NCBI GenBank assembly: GCA_946222885.1
Contig: CAMIAK010000005.1
Span: 124,001-188,000 of the forward strand
Length of the DNA stretch: 64,000 bases
Reading direction: 5' to 3'
Source of the DNA: an uncultured Nesterenkonia sp.
GTDB taxonomy: Bacteria; Actinomycetota; Actinomycetes; Actinomycetales; Micrococcaceae
Shown: positions 25,727-37,023 of the stretch, piece by piece
How positions within the stretch are numbered: position 1 is the stretch's first letter
Layout: each line of letters starts with the position of its first letter
The notes under the pieces: model-generated
Seen by the model: only the letters and a program-made list of their open reading frames with translations
Told to the model about the DNA's origin: nothing
Databases searched by the model: none
Program-made: the position numbers and the translations under genes

Positions 25727-27078
25727 CCGCGACGAATTCTGCCGGAGCGAACGCCGCCACCCTGATCACCGGGGCCCGTCCCTACGGTGAGGACCCCTTG
25801 GACCTGCTGATCGCCGAGGGGCAGATCGCCGCCACCGGGCCCGAGGCGTTGGCCCAGGCCGACCAGCTGGGCACCCAGGGCACCGAGGTGGAGCGCCTCG
25901 AGGCTGAGGGCCTCCTCGCGCTGCCCGGCATGGTGGACCTGCACACCCACCTGCGCGAGCCCGGCCGGGAGGATGCCGAGACGGTGGCCACCGGTTCCCG
26001 GGCCGCCGCGCTGGGCGGGTTCACCGCCGTGCACGCCATGGCCAACTCGTCCCCGGTGGCCGACACCGCCGGAGTGGTGGAGCAGGTGCACCGCCTGGGC
26101 CTGGAGGCGGGCTACACCGAGGTCTACCCGGTGGGAGCGGTCACCGTCGGGCTGGCCGGGAAGCAGCTGGCCGAGCTCGGCGCGATGGCTGAGAGCTCCG
26201 CCCAGGTCCGCATGTTCTCCGACGACGGCCACTGCGTGCACAACCCGGTGCTGATGCGCCGCGCCCTCGAGTACGTGAAGGCCTTCGGCGGCTTCGTCGC
26301 CCAGCACGCCCAGGAGCCCGCGCTGACCGGCTGGGACACCGACACCCCCGCGCAGATGAACGAGGGGTGCGTCTCCGCCGAGCTCGGGCTTCCCGGCTGG
26401 CCGGCCGTGGCCGAGGAGGCGATCATCGCCCGGGACGTCCTGCTGGCCCAGCACGTCGGGTCCCGGCTGCACGTCTGCCATGTCTCCACCGCCGGAAGCG
26501 TGGAGATCATCCGCTGGGCCAAGGAGCGCGGCATCGACGTCACCGCCGAGGTGACCCCGCACCACCTGATCCTCACCGATGAGCTGGTCCGCAGCTACGA
26601 CCCCGTCTACAAGGTCAACCCGCCGCTGCGCACCGAGGCCGACGTCCACGCTCTGCGTGAGGGCCTGGCCGACGGCACCATCGACGTCATCGGCACCGAC
26701 CACGCCCCGCACCCCACTGAGGCCAAGGAATGCGAATGGTCCCAGGCGGCGATGGGGATGACCGGCTTGGAGACCGCACTCTCCGTGGTGCAGATGACCA
26801 TGGTGGAGACCGGGCTGATCGGCTGGCGGCGCTTCGCGGAGATCACCTCGGAGAAGCCTGCGGAGATCTACCGGCATGCCCACCAGGGCCGGCCGCTGCG
26901 CACCGGGGAGGCCGCCAATATCATCCTGGTGGACCCGCAGGCCCGCCGGACCGTGGACCCCGAGCAGCACGCCACCAAGGGGCGGAACTCGCCCTTCCGC
27001 GGCATGGAGCTGCCGGGCCAGGTGCGGGCCACCTTCCTGGGCGGCCGGGCCGTGGTCCGGGAAGGAGCACTGGTATGA
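25723..27078 (+). CDS. pyrC: Dihydroorotase
   Basis: A 451-residue zinc hydrolase that closes N-carbamoyl-aspartate to dihydroorotate. It is the type I (long) form: zinc ligands DLHTHLREPG, the HVCHVST His, and GTDHAPHP are all present. The metal-bridging position, a carboxylated Lys in many members, is not evident; in this branch it is often Asp (FSDDGH near 165-170), as seen here. The ATG overlaps pyrB, and the stop overlaps the next membrane-protein gene. Confidence 0.95.
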   Translation: MTATNSAGANAATLITGARPYGEDPLDLLIAEGQIAATGPEALAQADQLGTQGTEVERLEAEGLLALPGMVDLHTHLREPGREDAETVATGSRAAALGGFTAVHAMANSSPVADTAGVVEQVHRLGLEAGYTEVYPVGAVTVGLAGKQLAELGAMAESSAQVRMFSDDGHCVHNPVLMRRALEYVKAFGGFVAQHAQEPALTGWDTDTPAQMNEGCVSAELGLPGWPAVAEEAIIARDVLLAQHVGSRLHVCHVSTAGSVEIIRWAKERGIDVTAEVTPHHLILTDELVRSYDPVYKVNPPLRTEADVHALREGLADGTIDVIGTDHAPHPTEAKECEWSQAAMGMTGLETALSVVQMTMVETGLIGWRRFAEITSEKPAEIYRHAHQGRPLRTGEAANIILVDPQARRTVDPEQHATKGRNSPFRGMELPGQVRATFLGGRAVVREGALV

Positions 27079-27665
27079 GCAGCCTCTCTCTGACCGCAGC
27101 GCCGGTCCCAGCCGCCATGACCCTGACCTACCTCAACTACTTCTGGGTCTCGCTGGGAGCGATCCTGCTCTTCGGCGGGCTGATCTGGCTGGGCTGGCGA
27201 AACCGCAAGCGCCGCCAGGGCCACCTGCCCGCCCCTGCTGAGGTCCCCGCCGAGATCCTAGACGCCGAGCCGCTGGCCGCCGGAGAGGGCATGGTCATCG
27301 GCACCGTCCGGTCCGAGGACTATCTGGACCGGGTGGCCGTCCACGGGCTCGGCCTGCGGACCGACGGCCGGGTGGAGGTCCACGAGGCCGGCGTCGCGGT
27401 GCTGCGCGCCGGGGCCCCGAACTTCCTCATCACCCAGGACCTGCTGCGCCACACCCGCACGGATCGGGGCGTGGTCGGCAAATTCGTCGAGCGCGACGGG
27501 GCGCTCATCATCGGCTGGGAGCTGGGCGGGGAGCTCATCGAGACCGCCTTCCGCGCCCGCCATTCCGAATCGCACCAGCAGCTTCTCGAGGAGCTGCAGA
27601 AGCTCACCGGCCGCGGCGCAGACGCCCGCGGCGAAGACACCAGTGAGGAGTCCAACACCCCATGA
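27075..27665 (+). CDS. Conserved membrane protein between pyrC and carA (PH-like domain)
   Basis: A 196-residue protein with one membrane helix (about residues 19-42, LNYFWVSLGAILLFGGLIWLGW) followed by Arg/Lys and a cytoplasmic domain. That domain has a beta-rich pattern (EGMVIGTV, LRTDGRVEVHEAGVAVLR, GALIIGWELG) resembling bacterial PH-like domains. A gene of this type sits between pyrC and carA in many actinobacteria, but its function is unknown. The start overlaps pyrC (ATGA) and the stop overlaps carA (ATGA), so translation is tied to the pathway enzymes. The longer open frame upstream of the ATG is antiphase to pyrC and is rejected. Confidence 0.85.
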   Translation: MSSLSLTAAPVPAAMTLTYLNYFWVSLGAILLFGGLIWLGWRNRKRRQGHLPAPAEVPAEILDAEPLAAGEGMVIGTVRSEDYLDRVAVHGLGLRTDGRVEVHEAGVAVLRAGAPNFLITQDLLRHTRTDRGVVGKFVERDGALIIGWELGGELIETAFRARHSESHQQLLEELQKLTGRGADARGEDTSEESNTP

Positions 27666-28886
27666 GAATCGAACCGGCGCTCTTCGTCCTCGAGGACGGA
27701 ACCGTCCATGAGGGCACAGCCTATGGGGCACGCGGCAGCAGGCTCGGCGAGGCCGTCTTCGCCACCGGCATGACCGGCTACCAGGAGACCCTCACCGACC
27801 CCTCCTACGCCCGGCAGATCGTGGTGCAGACCGCCCCGCACATCGGCAACACCGGGGTCAACGACGAGGACCCCGAGTCCCGGAAGATCTGGGTGGCCGG
27901 CTATGTGGTCCGCGACGCCGCCCGCCGCCCCTCCAACTGGCGCTCGGTGCGCAGCCTGGAGGAGGAGCTCGCGGAACAGGGCGTGGTCGGGATCAAGGAC
28001 GTCGACACCCGGGCCATCACCCGGCACCTGCGCGACGCCGGTTCCATGAAGGCCGGCGTCTTCTCCGGGGAGGAGGCATCCCGCCCGGCGGCAGAGCTCA
28101 TCGAGGAGGTCCGCTCCCAGCCCTCCATGAAGGGAGCCCGGCTGGCCGAGGAGGTCACCACGGCCGAGGCCTATGTCGTGGAGCCCGCCGAGCACGGCTG
28201 GCAGGGCGAGCCGCTGGCCTCGGTGGCCGCCATCGACCTCGGCCTGAAGAACATGACCCCGGTCCGGATGGCCGAGCGCGGCCTGCGGGTGCATGTGCTG
28301 CCGGCCACCACCACCTTCGCCGACATCGAGGCCCTGGGCGCCGACGGCGTCTTCCTCTCCAACGGTCCGGGCGACCCGGCCACGGCAGCCACCCAGATCG
28401 GCCTGCTGCGCGAGGTCCTGGACGCCCGGAAGCCGTTCTTCGGCATCTGCTTCGGCAACCAGATCCTGGGACGGGCGCTGGGCTTCGGCACCTATAAGCT
28501 GCCCTTCGGCCACCGCGGCATCAACCAGCCGGTCATGGATCACGCCACCGGCAAGGTGGAGATCACCAGCCAGAACCACGGCTTCGCCGTGGACGCCCCG
28601 GTGGGGGAGATCGTCTCCGCCCCCCAGGAGCAGTACGGCCGGGTGCAGGTCAGCCACTCCAGCCTCAACGACGACGTCGTCGAGGGACTGCGCTGCCTGG
28701 ACATCCCCGCCTTCTCGGTCCAGTACCACCCCGAGGCCGCCGCCGGGCCGCATGACTCGGCCTACCTCTTCGACCGCTTCGTGGAGATGCTGACCTCAGA
28801 CCGCGTCATCACCGGCGCCGACACCCTTCCCCCTGAAGACCGGAGGCCCTCGGCCTCCGCCGAGACCACCGGAGGTTCCGCACTCC

Positions 28887-28894
<8 letters not shown>
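27662..28894 (+). CDS. carA: Carbamoyl phosphate synthase small subunit
   Basis: A 410-residue glutamine amidotransferase (class I) that feeds ammonia to CarB. The nucleophile Cys is in FGICFGNQILG, with the His/Glu pair in QYHPEAAAGPHDS. The N-terminal domain starts EPALFVLEDGTVHEG. About 30 residues past the usual end form a Ser/Thr/Glu-rich tail. It overlaps the gene before by four bases and carB by eight bases. Confidence 0.97.
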
Positions 28895-32191
<3,297 letters not shown>

Positions 32192-32195
<4 letters not shown>

Positions 32196-33061
32196 CCACT
32201 GCGGCGGGCGCCCCGGCGGGGTTCGGAGCCCGGCTCTCCGAGGCCATGGCGGAGCACGGGAGGCTCTGTGTGGGCATCGACCCGCATCCGGGGATGCTGC
32301 CCGCCTGGGGTCTCCCGGATGACGCCGCCGGGCTCAAGGAGTTCGGCCGCCGGGTCATCGCGGCGGCCGCCGGGCGGGTGGCCGCGGTGAAGCCGCAGAT
32401 CGCCTTCTTCGAGCGCTACGGCTCCGCCGGCATGGAGGCACTGGCAGAGATCCAGGCACAGGCCCGCCAGGCCGGGCTGCTGGTCATCGCCGACGCCAAG
32501 CGCGGGGACATCGGCTCCACCATGGCGGCCTATGCCGAGGCATGGCTGAACCCGGAGTCCGAGTTCGCCGCCGACGCCCTGACGGTGACGCCCTTCCTCG
32601 GCTTCGGCTCGCTGAGCCCGGCTGTGGAGGCGGCGCAGGCCTATGGGGCGGGGCTCTTCGTGCTGGCGCTGACCTCCAACCCGGAGGGCCACGAGGTCCA
32701 GCTGGCCCGGGCCGCCGGGGCGACTGTGGCCGGGGAGATCGTCGCTGCGGCCGCCGCGTCGAACAGGGGGGTCTCCGCGGGCGGGGCGCTCGGGGACATC
32801 GGGATCGTGGTCGGGGCTACCACCGCCGGCCTGGCCGCCCAGCAGGGGATCGACCTCACCGCCGGCCGGATGCCGATCCTGGCCCCCGGCTACGGGGCCC
32901 AGGGGGCCACCGCGGCCGAGCTGGGGGAGAGCTTCGGGGCCGCCTACCGGGACCAGGTCCTGGTGAACGCCTCCCGCAGCATCCTCTCCGCCGGTCCGGA
33001 GGTGGAGGGACTGGCTGCGGCGATCGAACAGGCCCGGGCTGAGCTGGGGCTTTTCCGGTGA
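32192..33061 (+). CDS. pyrF: Orotidine 5'-phosphate decarboxylase (type 2)
   Basis: A 289-residue enzyme decarboxylating OMP to UMP. The catalytic DAKRGDIGST motif and the type 2 phosphate loop GYGAQGAT are present; the length matches the long mycobacterial-type enzyme. The start is a GTG overlapping the carB stop. It ends the operon; pyrD and pyrE are not in the window. UMP, its product, is the signal for the PyrR hairpin at the front of the operon. Confidence 0.95.
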
Positions 33062-33088
33062 GCGCCGTCACAGCTGAGTCATTGCCTA

Positions 33089-33117
33089 TTGCCCCTCGGA
33101 GGATTTGCCGCTAGATT
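33089..33117 (+). promoter_or_regulatory. Promoter of mIHF
   Basis: TTGCCC (33089-33094) and TAGATT (33112-33117) are spaced 17 bases, one of the best -35/-10 pairs in the window. It is 56 bases upstream of the GTG of mIHF. Confidence 0.7.
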
Positions 33118-33172
33118 CTGCCTCATGTGACGTCCGGCATGCCCAGCCGCCCCACCTTGAGGAGAATCAACC

Positions 33173-33496
33173 GTGGCTCTGCGAGAACTGAGCAAGGAAG
33201 AGCGCGACACAGCCCGGAAGAAGGCTCTGGCAGCACGCATCGAGCGCGCAGAGCTCAAGAAGGACTTCGGCTCCGGGAAGCTCAGCTTCTCCGAGGTGCT
33301 GAAGAGGGCGGACTCCTCGGAGGCGGTGGCCCGCCTGAAGACCCTCGAGCTGCTCGAATCGCTGCCCGGCATCGGCCGGGTCACAGCCGGTAAGGTCCTG
33401 GAGGAGCTGGGCATCTCGGAGAACCGGCGCATCGGCGGCCTGGGGGTGAAGCAGCGCGCCTCCCTGTCCGAGTATCTGGCAGAATTGGCGGAATGA
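33173..33496 (+). CDS. mihF: Actinobacterial integration host factor (mIHF)
   Basis: A 107-residue nucleoid-associated DNA-binding protein. The C-terminal half has the helix-two-turns-helix motif GIGRVTAGKVLEELGI (about 72-87) that contacts DNA; the N-terminal half is a highly charged helix. It is found before gmk in most actinobacteria. The start is a GTG following GAGGAGAATCAACC. The stop overlaps the gmk start by four bases (ATGA), so the two are coupled. Confidence 0.95.
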   Translation: MALRELSKEERDTARKKALAARIERAELKKDFGSGKLSFSEVLKRADSSEAVARLKTLELLESLPGIGRVTAGKVLEELGISENRRIGGLGVKQRASLSEYLAELAE

Positions 33497-34077
33497 CCCG
33501 CCCCGAGCTCCCCGCACAGCCCACGGTCACCGTCCTGGCCGGCCCCACGTCGGTCGGCAAGTCGACGATGAGCCGGTACATCAGGACCACCTACCCCCAG
33601 GTGCACTTCTCCGTCTCGGCGACCACCCGGCCCCCTCGTCCCGGAGAGGCCGACGGGGAGGACTACCACTTCATCGACCCGGTGCGCTTCGACGAGCTCG
33701 TCGAGGCAGGGGAGTTCCTCGAGTGGGCCACCGTCCACCAGAAGCACCGCTACGGTACGCTGCGCTCCACCGTGGAGGCGGCTCTGGCTGAGGGGAAGAG
33801 CGTGCTGCTGGAGATCGACCTGCAGGGCGCGCGGCAGGTGAGGCAGACCATGCCCGAGGCTCAGTTCGTCTTCCTCGCCCCGCCGACCTGGGACGATCTG
33901 GTCTCCCGCCTCATCGGGCGCGGCACCGAGAGCGAGGACGAACAGCAGCGCCGCCTGGAAACCGCTAAGATGGAGCTCGCGGCAGAATCGGAATTCGACG
34001 TCACCGTCATCAATGACGACGTCGAGCGTGCCGCAGCCGAACTGGTGAAGCTCATGGGCTTCGAGACCGCTTCCTGA
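33493..34077 (+). CDS. gmk: Guanylate kinase
   Basis: A 194-residue kinase converting GMP to GDP. Walker A is GPTSVGKST (residues about 17-25), followed by the GMP-site signature SATTRPPRPGEADGEDYHF and EIDLQGARQV. Length is normal. It overlaps mIHF and is 55 bases before rpoZ. GDP supply next to the omega subunit of RNA polymerase is the common actinobacterial arrangement. Confidence 0.97.
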   Translation: MTRPELPAQPTVTVLAGPTSVGKSTMSRYIRTTYPQVHFSVSATTRPPRPGEADGEDYHFIDPVRFDELVEAGEFLEWATVHQKHRYGTLRSTVEAALAEGKSVLLEIDLQGARQVRQTMPEAQFVFLAPPTWDDLVSRLIGRGTESEDEQQRRLETAKMELAAESEFDVTVINDDVERAAAELVKLMGFETAS

Positions 34078-34132
34078 AGCCGGCGCCAGCAGAGACTTTC
34101 CCCGTATCAGCAACCGAAGGACACCGTTTCAA

Positions 34133-34396
34133 GTGACCGAGCAGTTCGAAGGCATCATCAACCCGCCGATCGACTCCCTGATGGAGAAGAGCGACTCCAA
34201 GTACGCCCTGGTGCTCTTCGCCGCCAAGCGTGCGCGCCAGATCAACGCGTACTACGCGCAGCTGCACGAGGGCCTCTTCGAGTACGTCGGGCCGCTGGTG
34301 GACACCAAGCTCAACGAGAAGCCGCTGTCCATCTCCCTGCGCGAGATCAATGAGGACCTCCTCGTCAACCACCCGGCGGCCAACCCCGCCTCCTGA
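34133..34396 (+). CDS. rpoZ: RNA polymerase omega subunit
   Basis: An 87-residue subunit that helps beta' assemble. The core is IINPPIDSLMEKSDSKYALV followed by the AAKRARQINAYY helix, as in the actinobacterial form. The start is a GTG preceded by GAAGGACACC. It lies between gmk and coaBC in one probable transcript. Confidence 0.95.
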   Translation: MTEQFEGIINPPIDSLMEKSDSKYALVLFAAKRARQINAYYAQLHEGLFEYVGPLVDTKLNEKPLSISLREINEDLLVNHPAANPAS

Positions 34397-34424
34397 GCCT
34401 TCCCAGGCATAGGACATCGACCTG

Positions 34425-35681
34425 ATGCGCATCGTCCTCGGAGTCAGCGGCGGCATCGCCGCCTATAAGGCAGTGCACCTGCTGCGGCTCCTGCGTGAGG
34501 ACGGGCATCAGGTCGACGTCATTCCCACGCCCTCCTCCCTGGAGTTCGTGGGGAAGGCCACCTGGGAGGCCATCAGCGGCCGCCCGGTGACCACCTCCGT
34601 CTTCGAAGGCGTGGAGCAGGTCCGCCACGTCCGGCTCGGCCAGGAGGCTGACCTGGTCCTCGTCGCCCCTGCCACTGCAGATCTGCTCGCCCGCGTCCGC
34701 GCCGGGATGGCTGATGACCTGCTGACCTCTACGCTGCTGGCCACCCAGGCGCCCACTCTGCTGGTGCCGGCCATGCACACCGAGATGTGGCAGAACCCGG
34801 CGACGGCGGACAATGTCGCCGTGCTGCGCAGCCGCGGCGTCCACGTCATGGATCCGGCCGTCGGCCGGCTGACCGGCAGGGACTCAGGACCCGGGCGCCT
34901 GCCGGAGCCCGAACAGATCAAGGTCCGCGCGGATGGGCTGCTCGCCGCCCCCGAAGGCCCGCTGACCGGACGGCGTCTGGTCGTCACCGCCGGCGGGACC
35001 CGCGAGCCGCTGGACCCCGTCCGGTACCTGGGCAACCGGTCCTCCGGCAAGCAGGGCATCGCTCTCGCCCTGGAGGCCGCCGCGCAGGGCGCCGAGGTCA
35101 CCCTCATCGCCGGGGTCATCGAGGCAGAGCTGCCGCAGAACCCGCCGGCGAACTTCGCCGTGGAGCGGGTGGAGACCGCCCAGCAGCTCCATCAGGCGGT
35201 GCTGCGCAGCGCCGAACAGGCCGATGTGCTCATCATGGCCGCCGCCGTCGCCGACTTCCGTCCGGCCGACTACGCCCCGGCGAAGATCAAGAAGACCGAG
35301 GACGGGCAGAACCCGGTCATCGCGCTGGAGCGGAACCCGGACATCCTCGCCGACGTCGTGCGCCGCCGGAGCTCCTCCGGCGCCGGACCGGCCGTCATCG
35401 TCGGCTTCGCCGCCGAGACCGGGGACGAGGACACCGAGCCGCTGGAGCTCGCCCGGCAGAAGCTGCTGCGCAAGGGCTGTGAGCTGCTGGTGCTGAACCG
35501 TGTGGGCGAGAACCTCGTCTTCGGGCAGGAGGACACCGAGATCCACATCCTCGCCTCCTCCGGGGCCCAAGGGGTGCTCGCAGGGACGGAGCCGGTGCAT
35601 GTCACCGGAACCAAGCGCCAGGCCGCGGCCGCCGTCGTGGACCGTGCCGCCCAGCTGCTTCAGTCTGTCTCACCGCTCTGA
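34425..35681 (+). CDS. coaBC: Bifunctional phosphopantothenoylcysteine synthetase/decarboxylase
   Basis: A 418-residue two-domain enzyme of coenzyme A synthesis. The N-terminal CoaC flavoprotein part (about 1-180) has GVSGGIAAYKAV, SSLEFVGKATWEA and the active-site PAMHTEMWQNPAT. The C-terminal CoaB part adds cysteine to phosphopantothenate and shows TAGGTREPLDPVRYLGN and SSGKQG. It follows rpoZ by 28 bases. Both halves are complete. Confidence 0.96.
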   Translation: MRIVLGVSGGIAAYKAVHLLRLLREDGHQVDVIPTPSSLEFVGKATWEAISGRPVTTSVFEGVEQVRHVRLGQEADLVLVAPATADLLARVRAGMADDLLTSTLLATQAPTLLVPAMHTEMWQNPATADNVAVLRSRGVHVMDPAVGRLTGRDSGPGRLPEPEQIKVRADGLLAAPEGPLTGRRLVVTAGGTREPLDPVRYLGNRSSGKQGIALALEAAAQGAEVTLIAGVIEAELPQNPPANFAVERVETAQQLHQAVLRSAEQADVLIMAAAVADFRPADYAPAKIKKTEDGQNPVIALERNPDILADVVRRRSSSGAGPAVIVGFAAETGDEDTEPLELARQKLLRKGCELLVLNRVGENLVFGQEDTEIHILASSGAQGVLAGTEPVHVTGTKRQAAAAVVDRAAQLLQSVSPL

Positions 35682-35745
35682 GGTGCTGGGAACGCCGCCT
35701 GCGTCCCCGTATGACATGCATACCAGCCCCTCGGGGCTCCAGCGA

Positions 35746-35751
35746 TAGGAT
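35746..35751 (+). promoter_or_regulatory. -10 box, leaderless metK
   Basis: TAGGAT ends six bases before the GTG at 35758. With no leader there is no room for a SAM riboswitch. Confidence 0.6.
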
Positions 35752-35757
35752 GAGCCG

Positions 35758-36957
35758 GTGACCACTACAGATTCCCTGCGCCTGTTCACCTCGGAGTCGG
35801 TGACGATCGGGCATCCGGACAAGATCTGCGACCAGATCTCCGACGCGATCCTCGACGCCATGCTGGAGGCGGACCCCGATTCGCGCGTCGCCGTCGAGAC
35901 CCTCACCACCACTGGCCTGGTCCATGTGGCCGGCGAGGTGACCACCTCCGGCTATGTGGAGATCCCGCAGATCGTGCGGAACACTCTGCTGGACATCGGC
36001 TACGACTCCTCTGCCAACGGGTTCGACGGGGCGCGGGTGGGCGTCTCGGTCAGCATCGGCCAGCAGTCCCCGGACATCGCCGGCGGAGTCTTCAACTCCC
36101 TGGAGGCCCGCGGCGGGGCTCAGGACCCCCGTGACGCCCAGGGCGCGGGCGACCAGGGCATCATGTTCGGCTACGCCACCAATGAGACCGACAGCTACAT
36201 GCCGACCTCCATCGCGCTGGCCCACCGGCTCTCCGCACGGCTGACCGAGGTGCGCAAGACCGGAGAACTGGACTATCTGCGCCCCGACGGCAAGACCCAG
36301 GTCACCATCGGCTACGACGGCGAGCGGCCGGTCAGCCTGGACACCGTGGTGGTCTCCACCCAGCACGCCGACCAGATCAGCCAGGAGCAGCTGCAGGCGG
36401 ACGTCTCCGCCCACGTGATCGCCCCGGTCATGGAGGCCTCCGGGCTGGACGCGGCCGCCCACACCGAGATCATCAACCCCTCCGGACCCTTCGTGGTCGG
36501 AGGGCCGGTGGGCGATGCCGGCCTGACCGGGCGCAAGATCATCGTGGACACCTACGGCGGCTTCGCCCGCCACGGCGGCGGCGCCTTCTCCGGCAAGGAC
36601 CCGTCCAAGGTGGACCGCTCCGCGGCCTACGCCATGCGCTGGGTGGCCAAGAACGTGGTGGCCGCCGGGCTGGCGGACCGCGCTGAGATCCAGATCGCCT
36701 ATGCGATCGGCCGTGCCCACCCGGTGGGCATCTACGTGGAGACCTTCGGCACCGAGACCGTGGACCCCGCGCAGATCTCCGCCGCCATCGGAGAGGTCTT
36801 CGACCTGCGCCCGCTGGGCATCATCGAGGACCTGGACCTCAAGCGCCCCATCTACCGGGAGACCGCGAAGAACGGGCACTTCGGCCAGGAGGGCGAGTCC
36901 TTCCCCTGGGAGCGGCTGGACCGCGTGGAGGCCCTGAAGTCCTGGTTCGGAGCCTGA
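35758..36957 (+). CDS. metK: S-adenosylmethionine synthetase
   Basis: A 399-residue enzyme making SAM from methionine and ATP. Signatures are SVTIGHPDKICDQISDAILD, the loop GAGDQGIMFGYATNE, and GGGAFSGKDPSKVDRSAAY, each intact. The GTG start is fixed by the -10 box six bases before it. It has its own promoter separate from coaBC. Confidence 0.97.
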   Translation: MTTTDSLRLFTSESVTIGHPDKICDQISDAILDAMLEADPDSRVAVETLTTTGLVHVAGEVTTSGYVEIPQIVRNTLLDIGYDSSANGFDGARVGVSVSIGQQSPDIAGGVFNSLEARGGAQDPRDAQGAGDQGIMFGYATNETDSYMPTSIALAHRLSARLTEVRKTGELDYLRPDGKTQVTIGYDGERPVSLDTVVVSTQHADQISQEQLQADVSAHVIAPVMEASGLDAAAHTEIINPSGPFVVGGPVGDAGLTGRKIIVDTYGGFARHGGGAFSGKDPSKVDRSAAYAMRWVAKNVVAAGLADRAEIQIAYAIGRAHPVGIYVETFGTETVDPAQISAAIGEVFDLRPLGIIEDLDLKRPIYRETAKNGHFGQEGESFPWERLDRVEALKSWFGA

Positions 36958-37011
36958 TCCCGGTCTCCTGAGGGCGTCGGGCCGCCGTCGTCTCATGTCA
37001 GAGGCGGAGGA

Positions 37012-37017
37012 TACGAT
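37012..37017 (+). promoter_or_regulatory. -10 box, leaderless priA
   Basis: TACGAT ends six bases before the ATG at 37024. Confidence 0.5.
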
Positions 37018-37023
37018 CGGACT

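Noticed and set aside
35690..35757. SAM riboswitch before metK
   Set aside because: The -10 box is six bases before the start, so the mRNA has no leader.
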